From contig NZ_KZ819038.1 in NCBI RefSeq assembly GCF_003115845.1, positions 1-64,000 of the forward strand: a DNA stretch of 64,000 nucleotides. The letters are read 5' to 3'. Source of the DNA: Brenneria roseae subsp. roseae (GTDB taxonomy: Bacteria > Pseudomonadota > Gammaproteobacteria > Enterobacterales > Enterobacteriaceae). The notes under the pieces were generated by a model. It searched no databases, was not told the origin of the DNA, and worked only from the letters and a program-made list of their open reading frames with translations. How positions within the stretch are numbered: the stretch's first letter is position 1; each line of letters starts with the position of its first letter. Positions 49,225 to 57,984 of the stretch are shown one piece after another. The position numbers and the translations under genes were made by a program.

Positions 49225-50634
49225 ATGAAGAAGAAAATTCTATTATTGAGTGCTTTGGCATTTGCCTTTTCCTCTGCTGTTCATAGTGAAATGACCGATA
49301 TTGTCATTATCGGAGCGGGAGGAGCGGGGATGTCGGCTGCCATTGAAGCTCACAATCAAGGGGCAAAAGTCATTTTGCTGGAAAAAATGCCGTTTGCCGG
49401 AGGAAATACCGCCCGCGCGGAGGCAGGCTTAAACGCGGCGGGGACTGATCTGCAAAAGGCCAGAGGTATTACGGACAGCCCGGAACTGTTCTATGAAGAT
49501 ACCATGAAAGGCGGTCGGAATATTAACAACCCGGAAGTGGTGAAAACCCTCACCGAGCATGCCAAAGATTCCGTGACCTTCCTGAAAGCGAATGGGGCGG
49601 ATTTGGCGGATCTGACCCGGACCGGGGGATCGAGCGTAGACCGTACCCACCGTCCGGCAGGCGGTGTCGCGGCGGGCAGCTTCATTGCCACCGCGCTGAT
49701 TAAAAAGGTTAAGGAACTGGATATCGATCTGCGTACCAATACGTCGGCAACCGACATCCTCAAAAACGACAAAGGGGAAGTGACGGGCGTTAAAGCGAAG
49801 GGAAAAGACGGTCAGGAATTCGCCATCGACGCCAAAAAGGTCATGATCACCAGCGGGGGTTTTGGCGCCAACTTTGACATGATCAAACAGTACGATCCTA
49901 AACTGGTCGATTTTAAAACCACCAATGCTCCGGGTTCGCTGGGTGAAGGCATTAAAATGGCGCAGGGCCTGAATGCCAAACTGGTGGACATGGAATACAT
50001 TCAGATTCACCCGTCAACGGTACCGGGTAAAGGCATTCTGATTACGGAGGCGGTACGTGGCGATGGCGCGATCATGGTCAATGAAAGCGGCAAGCGTTTC
50101 GTCAATGAACTGCTGACCCGTGATGTGGTGTCACAAAGCATTCTGCAACAGCCGGGTGCGCATGCTTATCTGATTTTCAACGATGAACTGGTGAATCAGA
50201 ATCAGGCGACGAAATCCTACTTTAAGCAAAAACTGGTGGCTGAAGGTGACACGCCTGAAGCGCTGGGCAAAGCGATTAACGTGGACGGCAAACAACTGAC
50301 GCAGACGATCAATACATACAGTGCCGCGGTTAAAGCGAAAAAAGACGGTGAATTTGATCGTGACAGCATGAAGCTCGCGCTGGATAGTGGTAAATATTAT
50401 GCCATTGAAATCACGCCGGGGATCCACCACACCATGGGCGGTATTGCCATTAACAACAAAGCACAGGTGCTGGATGTGAACGGTAACGTAATCCCTAACC
50501 TGTTTGCTGCGGGTGAAGCGGCGGGTGGGGTACATGGCGCCAACCGTTTGGGCGGCAATTCACTGGCGGATATTGTAACGTATGGACGCATTGGCGCCGC
50601 TGAAGCAGTGAAAGAAATCAAAGCAGGCCAATAA
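49225..50634 (+). CDS. Periplasmic FAD reductase, fumarate reductase/flavocytochrome c type, copy 1
   Basis: 469 residues. Signal peptide MKKKILLLSALAFAFSSAVHS, so exported. FAD Rossmann motif GAGGAG at 30-35, substrate-site IQIHPS, TEAVRGDGA, GKRFVNELLTRD with the proton-donor Arg region, HHTMGGIA, and the terminal GANRLGGNSLAD. These match the catalytic domain of Shewanella fumarate reductase FccA. There is no CxxCH, so no haem domain. Electrons probably come from the FMN protein encoded next. Fumarate is the best guess; related enzymes reduce urocanate, methacrylate or cinnamates. Confidence 0.88.
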   Translation: MKKKILLLSALAFAFSSAVHSEMTDIVIIGAGGAGMSAAIEAHNQGAKVILLEKMPFAGGNTARAEAGLNAAGTDLQKARGITDSPELFYEDTMKGGRNINNPEVVKTLTEHAKDSVTFLKANGADLADLTRTGGSSVDRTHRPAGGVAAGSFIATALIKKVKELDIDLRTNTSATDILKNDKGEVTGVKAKGKDGQEFAIDAKKVMITSGGFGANFDMIKQYDPKLVDFKTTNAPGSLGEGIKMAQGLNAKLVDMEYIQIHPSTVPGKGILITEAVRGDGAIMVNESGKRFVNELLTRDVVSQSILQQPGAHAYLIFNDELVNQNQATKSYFKQKLVAEGDTPEALGKAINVDGKQLTQTINTYSAAVKAKKDGEFDRDSMKLALDSGKYYAIEITPGIHHTMGGIAINNKAQVLDVNGNVIPNLFAAGEAAGGVHGANRLGGNSLADIVTYGRIGAAEAVKEIKAGQ

Positions 50635-50762
50635 TAAGTTATCAATAGATTTTCGTTGCAGGGAGCCACAATGAGGACGTTGATCACAGTGGCTCTATTA
50701 TTTGTCATTTATTATTAATGCTGCCAACTGGGGCAGTGATGTCATTTATTTATGGGAAAATT

Positions 50763-51113
50763 ATGAAGAAATTGATTCCGGCCATATTGGCCGCCTTGAC
50801 GCTTTCGTTCTCATTGGCTGCGTATAGCAGCGATGTCGCACAATACAAAGACGGCACCTATACCGGAAAAGGGCAGGGAAAAGAGGGAGAAATCGAAGTC
50901 AGCGTCAGTATCAACGACGGGAAAATCGCCAATGCCGAAGTGGTGAATCATGAAGACACCGAAGCGTTGATGCTGGGGGTAATTGATAACGTTATCCCTG
51001 AGCTGATTGAAACACAGGATATCGATAAAGTTGATGCAGTGACGGGCGCGACATTGTCGAGCCAGGGCGTGATTGAGGCAATTAAGCAAGCGCTTGAACA
51101 AGCGAAAAAATAA
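50763..51113 (+). CDS. Secreted FMN-binding (covalent flavin) protein
   Basis: 116 residues from ATG 50763. Signal peptide with core IPAILAALTLSFSLAAYS, then one FMN_bind domain. The flavinylation motif DAVTGAT (91-97) is of the Dxx(S/T)GA(S/T) type found in NqrC, RnfG and UrdA, so FMN should be attached to T97 by an ApbE-type transferase (not in this window). Likely the electron carrier to the flanking FAD reductases. Small size means that it is not a fusion but a free carrier. Confidence 0.88.
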   Translation: MKKLIPAILAALTLSFSLAAYSSDVAQYKDGTYTGKGQGKEGEIEVSVSINDGKIANAEVVNHEDTEALMLGVIDNVIPELIETQDIDKVDAVTGATLSSQGVIEAIKQALEQAKK

Positions 51114-51136
51114 TATTCCGTTTGTTTTATCATCTT

Positions 51137-51171
51137 GCATCAGCCTGCATCGTCGGGGTGCGGGCTGATGC
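51137..51171 (+). terminator. Hairpin after the FMN-binding protein gene
   Basis: GCATCAGCC (51137-51145) and GGCTGATGC (51163-51171) with more pairing inside, 23 bp after the stop; a few T follow. Suggests that the second reductase has its own promoter in 51172-51516. Confidence 0.65.
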
Positions 51172-51516
51172 GATCCTGTTTGGATTGCCTCTTCTATTTA
51201 CATACCGCTTTTTAAGGTATTGCACTCTCTTCAATGACGGCTTAATGTCCGCGCGGGTAATTCGTACGGAACCGTCTGGCAGTTTTTAAATTTGATGCTA
51301 TTCCCCTGTGGCAAGTCAGGCTGATTAAGAATTTATCCTGATTTTTTGTAGTGGGGAAATAATATGTCATCAATGTCTTATTTATGTTGTCATCCTGTTA
51401 ATTTTCTAATGCAAAAGGGAAACTGCCATTAATTTCTGGCAGCAGGAGATGATGCAACAAACCATCTCAATAATTGAACTCCATCTTGAAAATAACAAAA
51501 TGCAGGTTCATCTATC
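51172..51516. promoter_or_regulatory. Control region of the second flavoprotein gene
   Basis: 345 bp without a gene. The block 51363-51413 resembles 48658-48702 upstream of copy 1 (shared AATGTCTTATTTATGTTGT-like run, then GTTAATT...AATGCA). A second shared block ends just before the start (AATAACAAAATGCAGGTTCA). The GTTAATT element resembles ArcA sites, suggesting oxygen control (inference). Confidence 0.5.
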
Positions 51517-52926
51517 ATGAAAAGAAAAATCCTATTATTAAGTGCATTAGCGCTGGCCTTTTCCGTCGCCGCGCAGAGCGAAACCACCGATATTGTTATT
51601 ATCGGTGCGGGCGGTGCAGGGATGTCAGCGGCAATCGAGGCGCATAATCAGGGCGCAAAAGTGATATTACTGGAGAAAATGCCGTTTGCCGGGGGGAATA
51701 CCGCACGAGCCGAGGGCGGATTAAATGCCGCAGGCACCGAGTATCAGAACGCGAAAGGCATCAAGGACAGCCCGGAGCTTTTTTATCAGGACACCATGAA
51801 GGGCGGTCAGCAAAAGAACAACCCGGAACTGGTGAAAGTTCTGTCTGAGCATGCCAAAGACTCGATCCTTTTCCTGAAAGAGAATGGGGCGGAGCTGTCT
51901 GATGTGACCCGGGCGGGCGGTGCAAGTGTTGACCGCATCCATCGCCCGATGGGCGGACAGCCGGCCGGTAGTTTTATTGCTACCGCGCTGCTCAAAAAGG
52001 TGAAAGCGTTAAACATCGATCTTCGGACCCACACTTCAGCCACTGAAATCCTGAAAAATGACCAGGGTGAAGTATCAGGGGTCAAGGCGAAAGATAAAGA
52101 CGGCAAAGAATTCACCATCGACGCCAGGAAAGTAATGATTACGACGGGGGGATTCGGCGCCAACTTCGACATGATTAAAGAATACGATCCTAAACTGGTC
52201 GATTTTAAAACCACTAATGCACCGGGGACGCTCGGTGAAGGGATCAAAATGGCGCAGAGTCTGAATGCCAAACTGGTTGATATGGAGTATATCCAGATCC
52301 ATCCCACAACCGTACCCGGTAAAGGGATTTTGATTTCGGAAGGAGTACGCGGCGACGGAGCCATTCTGGTTAATGAACAGGGTAAACGCTTTACCAATGA
52401 GCTGTTAACCCGCGATGTGGTTTCCCAAAATGTTCTGAAACAGCCGGGTAAACATGCCTATGTGATCTTCAATGATGAGCTGTTAAAACAGAATCATACG
52501 ATCGATACCTATTTTAAACAGAAGCTCGTTGCTGAAGGCGCTACGCCTGAGGAGCTGGCCAAGGCAATCAACGTTGATAGCAAACAGCTGGCGCAGACTA
52601 TCAAAACGTACAGTGGTTATTTCAACGATAAAAAAGATGCTGAATTTGGTCGTGACAGCATGAAGATTGCGCTGGACAGCGGTAAATACTATGCCATTGA
52701 AGTCACTCCGGGTATCCACCACACCATGGGCGGGATAGCGATTAACACGAAAGCACAGGTGCTGGATGTGAACGGTAACGTAATCCCTAACCTGTTCGCT
52801 GCGGGTGAAGCGGCCGGCGGGGTACATGGCGCTAACCGTCTGGGAGGGAATTCACTGGCGGATATTGTCACTTACGGCCGTATTGGCGCGGATGAAGCGG
52901 TAAAAGAAATTAAAGCGGGAAAATGA
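51517..52926 (+). CDS. Periplasmic FAD reductase, fumarate reductase/flavocytochrome c type, copy 2
   Basis: 469 residues, same length as copy 1 and very similar throughout. Signal peptide MKRKILLLSALALAFSVAAQS; FAD motif GAGGAG; IQIHPT; GKRFTNELLTRD; HHTMGG; GANRLGGN. The substrate-site run reads SEGVRGDGA here against TEAVRGDGA in copy 1, so the substrate range may differ. No haem motif. It has its own control region and no following partner gene. Also expected to take electrons from the small FMN protein upstream. Confidence 0.88.
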   Translation: MKRKILLLSALALAFSVAAQSETTDIVIIGAGGAGMSAAIEAHNQGAKVILLEKMPFAGGNTARAEGGLNAAGTEYQNAKGIKDSPELFYQDTMKGGQQKNNPELVKVLSEHAKDSILFLKENGAELSDVTRAGGASVDRIHRPMGGQPAGSFIATALLKKVKALNIDLRTHTSATEILKNDQGEVSGVKAKDKDGKEFTIDARKVMITTGGFGANFDMIKEYDPKLVDFKTTNAPGTLGEGIKMAQSLNAKLVDMEYIQIHPTTVPGKGILISEGVRGDGAILVNEQGKRFTNELLTRDVVSQNVLKQPGKHAYVIFNDELLKQNHTIDTYFKQKLVAEGATPEELAKAINVDSKQLAQTIKTYSGYFNDKKDAEFGRDSMKIALDSGKYYAIEVTPGIHHTMGGIAINTKAQVLDVNGNVIPNLFAAGEAAGGVHGANRLGGNSLADIVTYGRIGADEAVKEIKAGK

Positions 52927-53208
52927 CGGCCTGTTCCCGCACTGACATGGGGTAGGCGGCGTTGGCTTACGTGATTTTTTTACAGGAAACAATAACGGCC
53001 GGCATGCTGATCGGTATGGCGGCCATTTTTCTTGGGCTTATCACCATCGACGGTCGGCTGCTATCGCGTTTTCACCACCGTGACGCGATAGCAAGTGAAT
53101 CAAAACCTCAGGCCAATGGTGATTACCCAATCTGATCCGCGCACCGGTTTACCGATATATCGTCCGGGTGAATTCAGCGTGATTTCGTGCGCGGGGAGAG
53201 CGTTATTT

Positions 53209-54120
53209 TCATGCCTCGCCCGCGCCCGACAATTTACGCGTCAGAAAATCATTGACGGCGGCCATGCAGGCGGCGCGTTCCTCCACATGCGGCATGTGAC
53301 TGGACTGTTCAAAAATGATCCATTCAACGTCACGGATATGTTCTGCAAACGGCGCTATCACTTCCGGCGCCGCTTCATCGTAGCGCCCGGAAATCAACAA
53401 CGTGGGAACGGCAATGGCGGACAGCCGGTCAATAATGCTCCAGTCCTTCATACTGCCGATAACATGAAATTCTGTCGGACCATTCATCGCATGATAAACG
53501 GTGGGATCGGCGTCCATGGCGTCAAAGGTGCGTTTGACTTCCTCCGGCCAGGGATCGAGGCGACAAACGTGACGCTGATAAAATACCTGTGAGGCCGCGC
53601 GATAGACGTCATTGTCCAATGTCCCGGCGGTTTCATGTTCCAGCAGACAATCCTGTACTTCTTGTGGCAATTCGCTGCGCAGTCTGGCGGCGGCTGACAG
53701 CCACAGCGCCATGGACGCGGGAGAATTGGCGATAATCAGCGCCCTGAGCCCGGCAGGTTGCGTCACGGCATGTTCCGCACCCAGCATTCCCCCCCAGGAC
53801 TGGCCGAGCAGCGCATAATTATCGGCGATGCCCAGATGGCGTAACAGGTTGTCCAGCTCGGCGAGAAACAGGGCCGGTCGCCAGAAATCAGCGGGTTTGT
53901 CGGGCAGGTGGGTCGAACGGCCGTTACCCAACTGGTCGTAATGGATCACCGCCCGGCCGCTTTGCGCGATATCCCGGAAGGCATCGACATAATCATGTGT
54001 GCATCCGGGGCCGCCGTGCGCCACCACCAGCGGCGTCAGCCCATGGTGTAAATCGCCGCAGATGCGATACCAGGTTTGGTACTCAAGATAAGGCGCGTAG
54101 CCTTCTGTAATGGTGTACAT
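53209..54120 (-). CDS. Proline-iminopeptidase-like alpha/beta hydrolase (pip copy 1)
   Basis: 303 residues from ATG 54120. Oxyanion motif HGGPG at 35-39, nucleophile GQSWGG with S108, acid in [10 protein letters not shown], His in SSHMPH. This is the prolyl/amino-acid aminopeptidase (peptidase S33) family. It lies 91 bp after a plant-responsive-type LuxR gene on the same strand, as pip genes do in other species. It probably trims a peptide or amide signal in the cytosol; no signal peptide. Its ribosome site lies inside a hairpin arm. The gene-free 282 bp to the left (52927-53208) show nothing notable. Confidence 0.9.
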   Translation of the reverse strand: MYTITEGYAPYLEYQTWYRICGDLHHGLTPLVVAHGGPGCTHDYVDAFRDIAQSGRAVIHYDQLGNGRSTHLPDKPADFWRPALFLAELDNLLRHLGIADNYALLGQSWGGMLGAEHAVTQPAGLRALIIANSPASMALWLSAAARLRSELPQEVQDCLLEHETAGTLDNDVYRAASQVFYQRHVCRLDPWPEEVKRTFDAMDADPTVYHAMNGPTEFHVIGSMKDWSIIDRLSAIAVPTLLISGRYDEAAPEVIAPFAEHIRDVEWIIFEQSSHMPHVEERAACMAAVNDFLTRKLSGAGEA

Positions 54121-54123
54121 ACG

Positions 54124-54159
54124 GTTTACCCTGTCGCTATTGGTGCTTTCAGGGTAAAC
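54124..54159 (-). promoter_or_regulatory. Inverted repeat covering the pip1 ribosome site
   Basis: On the minus strand GTTTACCCTG, 16-base loop, CAGGGTAAAC, then CGT and the ATG. Arms are perfect 10-bp complements. The AGGG of the right arm is the only ribosome-site-like sequence for pip1, so the hairpin would hide it. It could also be a DNA operator of 36 bp. Confidence 0.65.
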
Positions 54160-54211
54160 GTGCGAATGACCGGACACAGCTAGTAAAAAAGATAGGTTTC
54201 TCTTCCCATTG

Positions 54212-54967
54212 TCAGCTATCCAGCAATCGGTAGTGCAGGGCACGCACCACGGCCTGAACGCGGTTGCTGGCCCCCAGTTTACGGGCCGCCGAATTAAGGT
54301 GCAGCGTGACGGTGGCAATGGAGCGGTGCAGCTTACGGGCGATCTCTTTAGCCGTCAGCCCTTCCGCCGCCCAGGCCAGACATTCCCGTTCACGTTTGCT
54401 CAAATGCACATGCTGGCAGGTTAGCACGCTGTCATCAAACAACGGGTAGATCTGTTCCTGAAAGGTGTGCGCCAGCAGGCCGAGTTCGGCTAATACCTGA
54501 CTGATATCCTGTTCGTGTTCTGCGCCGGTGTGTATCCCCGTTACCGTAACGAATCCGCCATGCGGCAGATGCAGCGGCACTGTCGCGCCGCAGGGCATGT
54601 TGTTGTCGCGCATGTAATGCGTGACGGGATGGTGCCTATCGCTGATCACATTGCGTAATGACGTGTCATCTGGCCGCTGATAGGACCAGACAAACGGCGC
54701 ACAGCTTTCCAGCGCGTAAATCTGCACCGGATCAACCTGATAATAGCCGCTCTCGCACCATAATTGGCGCATATCTTCCGGCACATTACGCATTCGCAGC
54801 ACCGACGGGGTAATCAAATCCCCCTCGACGGAGCGCGGTACAGGGGTGTAATCATAAATCAGCGCATCGAAACCGAGCTGTGACGTTTGGGCAAACAAGT
54901 GTTCGAATGCCGCGTCCAGCGTGGCTTTCTGTGGCCGAGTGTCATTTTCTTTCACTACGAGTTTCAT
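54212..54967 (-). CDS. LuxR solo of the OryR/XccR/PipR plant-signal-responsive type
   Basis: 251 residues from ATG 54967, with GAGG upstream. N-terminal autoinducer-binding domain (about 15-165), C-terminal GerE-type HTH ([20 protein letters not shown]). Aligned on the DP pair (D79-P80), the positions of TraR W57 and Y61 are M66 and W70, the substitutions that define the plant-responsive subfamily; D70, P71 and W85 equivalents are kept (D79, P80, W94). No luxI in the window. Flanked by two pip genes, the known partner of these regulators. A frame open upstream to 55075 is not used. Confidence 0.92.
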   Translation of the reverse strand: MKLVVKENDTRPQKATLDAAFEHLFAQTSQLGFDALIYDYTPVPRSVEGDLITPSVLRMRNVPEDMRQLWCESGYYQVDPVQIYALESCAPFVWSYQRPDDTSLRNVISDRHHPVTHYMRDNNMPCGATVPLHLPHGGFVTVTGIHTGAEHEQDISQVLAELGLLAHTFQEQIYPLFDDSVLTCQHVHLSKRERECLAWAAEGLTAKEIARKLHRSIATVTLHLNSAARKLGASNRVQAVVRALHYRLLDS

Positions 54968-55214
54968 TTTCGCCTCTACAAGCTCGCGGCCCTTCCATTC
55001 GGGCATGGATCCTGCAAATCCTGAGAGTAAGCATGCAAATAAAATGCCATTAGCTGACGGACACAAACCTAGCATTTTTACTAACTACCCCTTTGTGGCG
55101 GCGGCGGTTAGCGTAGGAAGCAAGGAATGGCATTACCCATTACCGCTATGCCCCTTTCGGATCGTTGGAAAACGGCATTCTGAAATCTATCGGGCATGAT
55201 GAGCTGGAGGAAAT
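54968..55214. promoter_or_regulatory. luxR / pip2 divergent promoter region
   Basis: 247 bp. Two copies of CCCCTTT (55088-55094 and 55151-55157) in similar context (CTA before each) lie exactly 63 bp apart, close to six DNA turns. The stretch 55081-55120 also holds CTAAC...GTTAG arms. They are candidates for regulator binding; no perfect lux-box palindrome is seen. Confidence 0.4.
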
Positions 55215-56114
55215 ATGTGGAGCGAAATCAATGCCGACAGGCAACACGTCATTGAAGTTGATGGCTATAACGTCGTGGCGTATGAGTTTGGCGCCGGCGA
55301 TGACGTGGTGCTGTGTCTGAACGGTGGGCCGGGATTACCCTGTGATTATCTGCGGGAAGCTCACTCCTGTCTGGCGGCGCACGGCTATCGGGTGATTGCG
55401 TTTGATCAACTGGGAACCGGGAAATCCGATCGTCCGACCGACGAACGGCTGTGGACGATTGAGCGCTATGTGCGTGAAGTGGAAACCATAAGGAAAACGC
55501 TGAATCTGGGCAAAGTGCATCTGCTTGGTCATTCCTGGGGCGGTTGGCTGGCGATTGAAGTGGCTTTGCACCATCAAAGTGCGCTGCGTAGTCTGATTCT
55601 GGAAAATACGGTTGCGGATATGCCGCATCTTATTCAGGAACTGAACCGGTTGCGTGCGGCGCTCGGTCCGGAAACGGTGGCGATGATGCAACGGCACGAA
55701 GCGGTGGGGACACTGGATCATCCGGCCTATCAGGCGGCGATCACGTTGCTGAACTACCGTCATGTTTGCCGGCTGGATGACTGGCCCGCACCGGTGACGC
55801 GTTCGCTGTCCGACTGCAACGCCGGACCTTATGTCACCATGCAGGGGCCGAACGAATTTCTCTATACCGGTAATTTACGCGACTGGGATCGCAGCGCCGA
55901 TCTGGCCTGTATCAGTATTCCCTGCCTGATTACCACCGGACAGCATGATGAACTGACGCCCGCCTGTGCGTTGAAAATGAAACAAGGCTTGCCGCAGGCG
56001 GAGTTGCATGTGTTCCCCAATAGCAGCCATATGCCGTTTTACGAAGAACCGCAGGCTTATTATCCGGTCCTGCTGGATTTTCTTGCCCGCCAGCGCGATG
56101 CCGGCAGGGGGTAA
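55215..56114 (+). CDS. Proline-iminopeptidase-like alpha/beta hydrolase (pip copy 2)
   Basis: 299 residues, ATG 55215 with GGAGGAA upstream. Oxyanion NGGPG at 36-40 (Asn in place of the usual His), nucleophile GHSWGG with S107, acid in TTGQHDELTPA, His in SSHMPF. Same family as copy 1 but clearly diverged. It is the first gene of an operon that continues 2 bp later with a complete peptide-type importer, which suggests that it acts on what the importer brings in. Confidence 0.9.
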   Translation: MWSEINADRQHVIEVDGYNVVAYEFGAGDDVVLCLNGGPGLPCDYLREAHSCLAAHGYRVIAFDQLGTGKSDRPTDERLWTIERYVREVETIRKTLNLGKVHLLGHSWGGWLAIEVALHHQSALRSLILENTVADMPHLIQELNRLRAALGPETVAMMQRHEAVGTLDHPAYQAAITLLNYRHVCRLDDWPAPVTRSLSDCNAGPYVTMQGPNEFLYTGNLRDWDRSADLACISIPCLITTGQHDELTPACALKMKQGLPQAELHVFPNSSHMPFYEEPQAYYPVLLDFLARQRDAGRG

Positions 56115-56116
56115 CC

Positions 56117-57055
56117 ATGCATCGTTACCGCTTTTTGATTTGGCGTCCGCTACAGCTGGTGCCGGTGCTGTTAGGCATCAGCCTGATTACCTTTGTCATG
56201 GTACGCGCCATTCCCGGCGATCCGGTACGCATTCTGCTGGGAGTGCGCAGTACGCCGGAAGCGATTGCGCGTATTCGTGCCCAGTACGGATTGGATGAAC
56301 CGGTCTGGCTGCAATATCTCTACTTTCTCCGCAATTTGCTGCATGGCGAGATGGGGAGATCCATCGTTTATCGCGTAGATACCCTGAAGCTGATTCTGTC
56401 CCGCATTGAGCCCACGTTGTATCTGGTCGCGGGCAGTGTACTGCTTGCCTTGCTGTTTACGTTTCCGCTGGCGGCCACGGCAGCCCGCCATCGTGGCCGG
56501 TGGGCCGATCAGTTTATTCGTCTGTTTTCGACGGCCGGGCTTGGTTTCCCCGCCTTTTGGCTGGGCATCATGATGATCCTGCTCTTCAGCGTCACGCTCG
56601 GCTGGTTTCCGGTATCGGGCTACGGCAGCGACTGGTCGGATCGGCTACACCATCTGGTGTTGCCCTGTCTGACGGTCGCGTTGGCATTGTCCGCCGTGTT
56701 GACCCGCAACCTGCGCGCCAGCCTGTTAATGGAACTGCAAAATGACTATGTCACGGCGGCCAAAGCGCGCGGGCAGAGCGAACGGCGCATTTTCTGGCGA
56801 CACGTCATGCCCAACTCGCTGGTGCCGACGGTGAATCTGCTGGCGGTCAACATCGGTTGGCTGATTGGGAGTACGGTCGTCATTGAGAGCGTTTTTGCTA
56901 TTCCGGGCATGGGGCAACTGTTGGTTAAGGCCATCTTCAGCCGTGATTATATGGTGGTGCAGGGCGTGGTGATGGTGTTCGCGCTGGCTACGGTGGCGGT
57001 GAATTTACTGGCCGACCTGCTGACGGTGGCATTGGATCCAAGGGTGAAACTATGA
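56117..57055 (+). CDS. Oligopeptide-type ABC importer, permease 1 (DppB-like)
   Basis: 312 residues, six membrane helices. ITFVMVRAIPGDPVRILLG near the N-terminus, EAA loop AAKARGQSERRIFWRHVMPN. Pairs with the next permease. Starts 2 bp after pip2 and its end overlaps the next gene by 4 bp (ATGA). Substrate class: peptides, amides or similar small compounds. Confidence 0.93.
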   Translation: MHRYRFLIWRPLQLVPVLLGISLITFVMVRAIPGDPVRILLGVRSTPEAIARIRAQYGLDEPVWLQYLYFLRNLLHGEMGRSIVYRVDTLKLILSRIEPTLYLVAGSVLLALLFTFPLAATAARHRGRWADQFIRLFSTAGLGFPAFWLGIMMILLFSVTLGWFPVSGYGSDWSDRLHHLVLPCLTVALALSAVLTRNLRASLLMELQNDYVTAAKARGQSERRIFWRHVMPNSLVPTVNLLAVNIGWLIGSTVVIESVFAIPGMGQLLVKAIFSRDYMVVQGVVMVFALATVAVNLLADLLTVALDPRVKL

Positions 57056-57984
57056 ATGTGATCAAACCCAGGAATCTGATAAAACCCGGCATCGCGAGCC
57101 CCGCCGATCGCGTCGTGTCCGAACCATGTGCCCGTGACATGATGCCGATAAATCCGGTTCATCGATTTTTCCGCCGCTGGTTACCGCGCCAGCATACGCT
57201 GAAAATCGGGTTGTTGATTTTGGCAACCTGGCTGCTGCTGGCGCTCTTTGCGCCGTGGATAGCGCCTTTCGATCCTATCGCCCAAAACTCGCAGGCCAGC
57301 CTGTTGCCGCCCGGAGGCACTCATCTGTTTGGCACGGATAACTTTGGTCGCGACATTCTGTCCCGGGTGATCTGGGGCGCCAGAATCGACCTGCAAATCT
57401 GCGTAATGGGCGTGATTTTTCCCTTCATCATCGGCACGGTGTTGGGGGCGTTCTCCGGCTACGTCGGCGGGATCGTCGATACGTTGCTTATGCGCGGTAT
57501 TGATATCGTGCTGGCATTCCCTTTTCTGGTACTGATGCTGGCGATCATTGCCATTCTTGGACCCGGATTGAGCAGTTTCTATATTGCCATGGCAATGGTT
57601 GGCTGGGTGTCCTATGCCCGTCTGGTGCGTTCACAGGTGCTGTCGCTGAAACACCGCGATTTTATGCTGGCGGCGCGCAGCCTCGGTTACAACCATTTTC
57701 GCATTCTGTTTGTTCACCTGTTGCCCAATGCCCTGACCGGCTCGGTGGTTTTTGCCATGTCCGACTGTGTTCTGGTGCTGCTCAATGGCGCCGCCGTGAG
57801 TTACCTCGGTCTGGGCGTCCAACCGCCGGTTGCCGAATGGGGCGTGATGGTGGCGGAAGGTCAGAGTTTTATTACCACTGCCTGGTGGATTACCACTTTC
57901 CCGGGGCTGGCGATTGTATTGCTGGCGATGGGATTTAGCCTGCTGGCGGATGGGCTGGGCGATAAGCTGGGAGAACGTCCATGA
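57052..57984 (+). CDS. Oligopeptide-type ABC importer, permease 2 (DppC-like)
   Basis: 310 residues. A long cytosolic N-terminus (about 55 residues) precedes the first helix, then HLFGTDNFGRDILSRVIWG and EAA loop AARSLGYNHFRILFVHLLPN. The N-terminal 25 residues look untypical; a start at M28 (MMPINPVHRF) is possible. Overlaps both neighbours by 4 bp. Confidence 0.92.
   Translation: MNVIKPRNLIKPGIASPADRVVSEPCARDMMPINPVHRFFRRWLPRQHTLKIGLLILATWLLLALFAPWIAPFDPIAQNSQASLLPPGGTHLFGTDNFGRDILSRVIWGARIDLQICVMGVIFPFIIGTVLGAFSGYVGGIVDTLLMRGIDIVLAFPFLVLMLAIIAILGPGLSSFYIAMAMVGWVSYARLVRSQVLSLKHRDFMLAARSLGYNHFRILFVHLLPNALTGSVVFAMSDCVLVLLNGAAVSYLGLGVQPPVAEWGVMVAEGQSFITTAWWITTFPGLAIVLLAMGFSLLADGLGDKLGERP

Noticed and set aside
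54212..54967. The LuxR gene as a normal acyl-homoserine-lactone quorum sensor
   Set aside because: The two ligand-site positions carry Met and Trp, not Trp and Tyr, there is no luxI in the window, and pip genes flank it.
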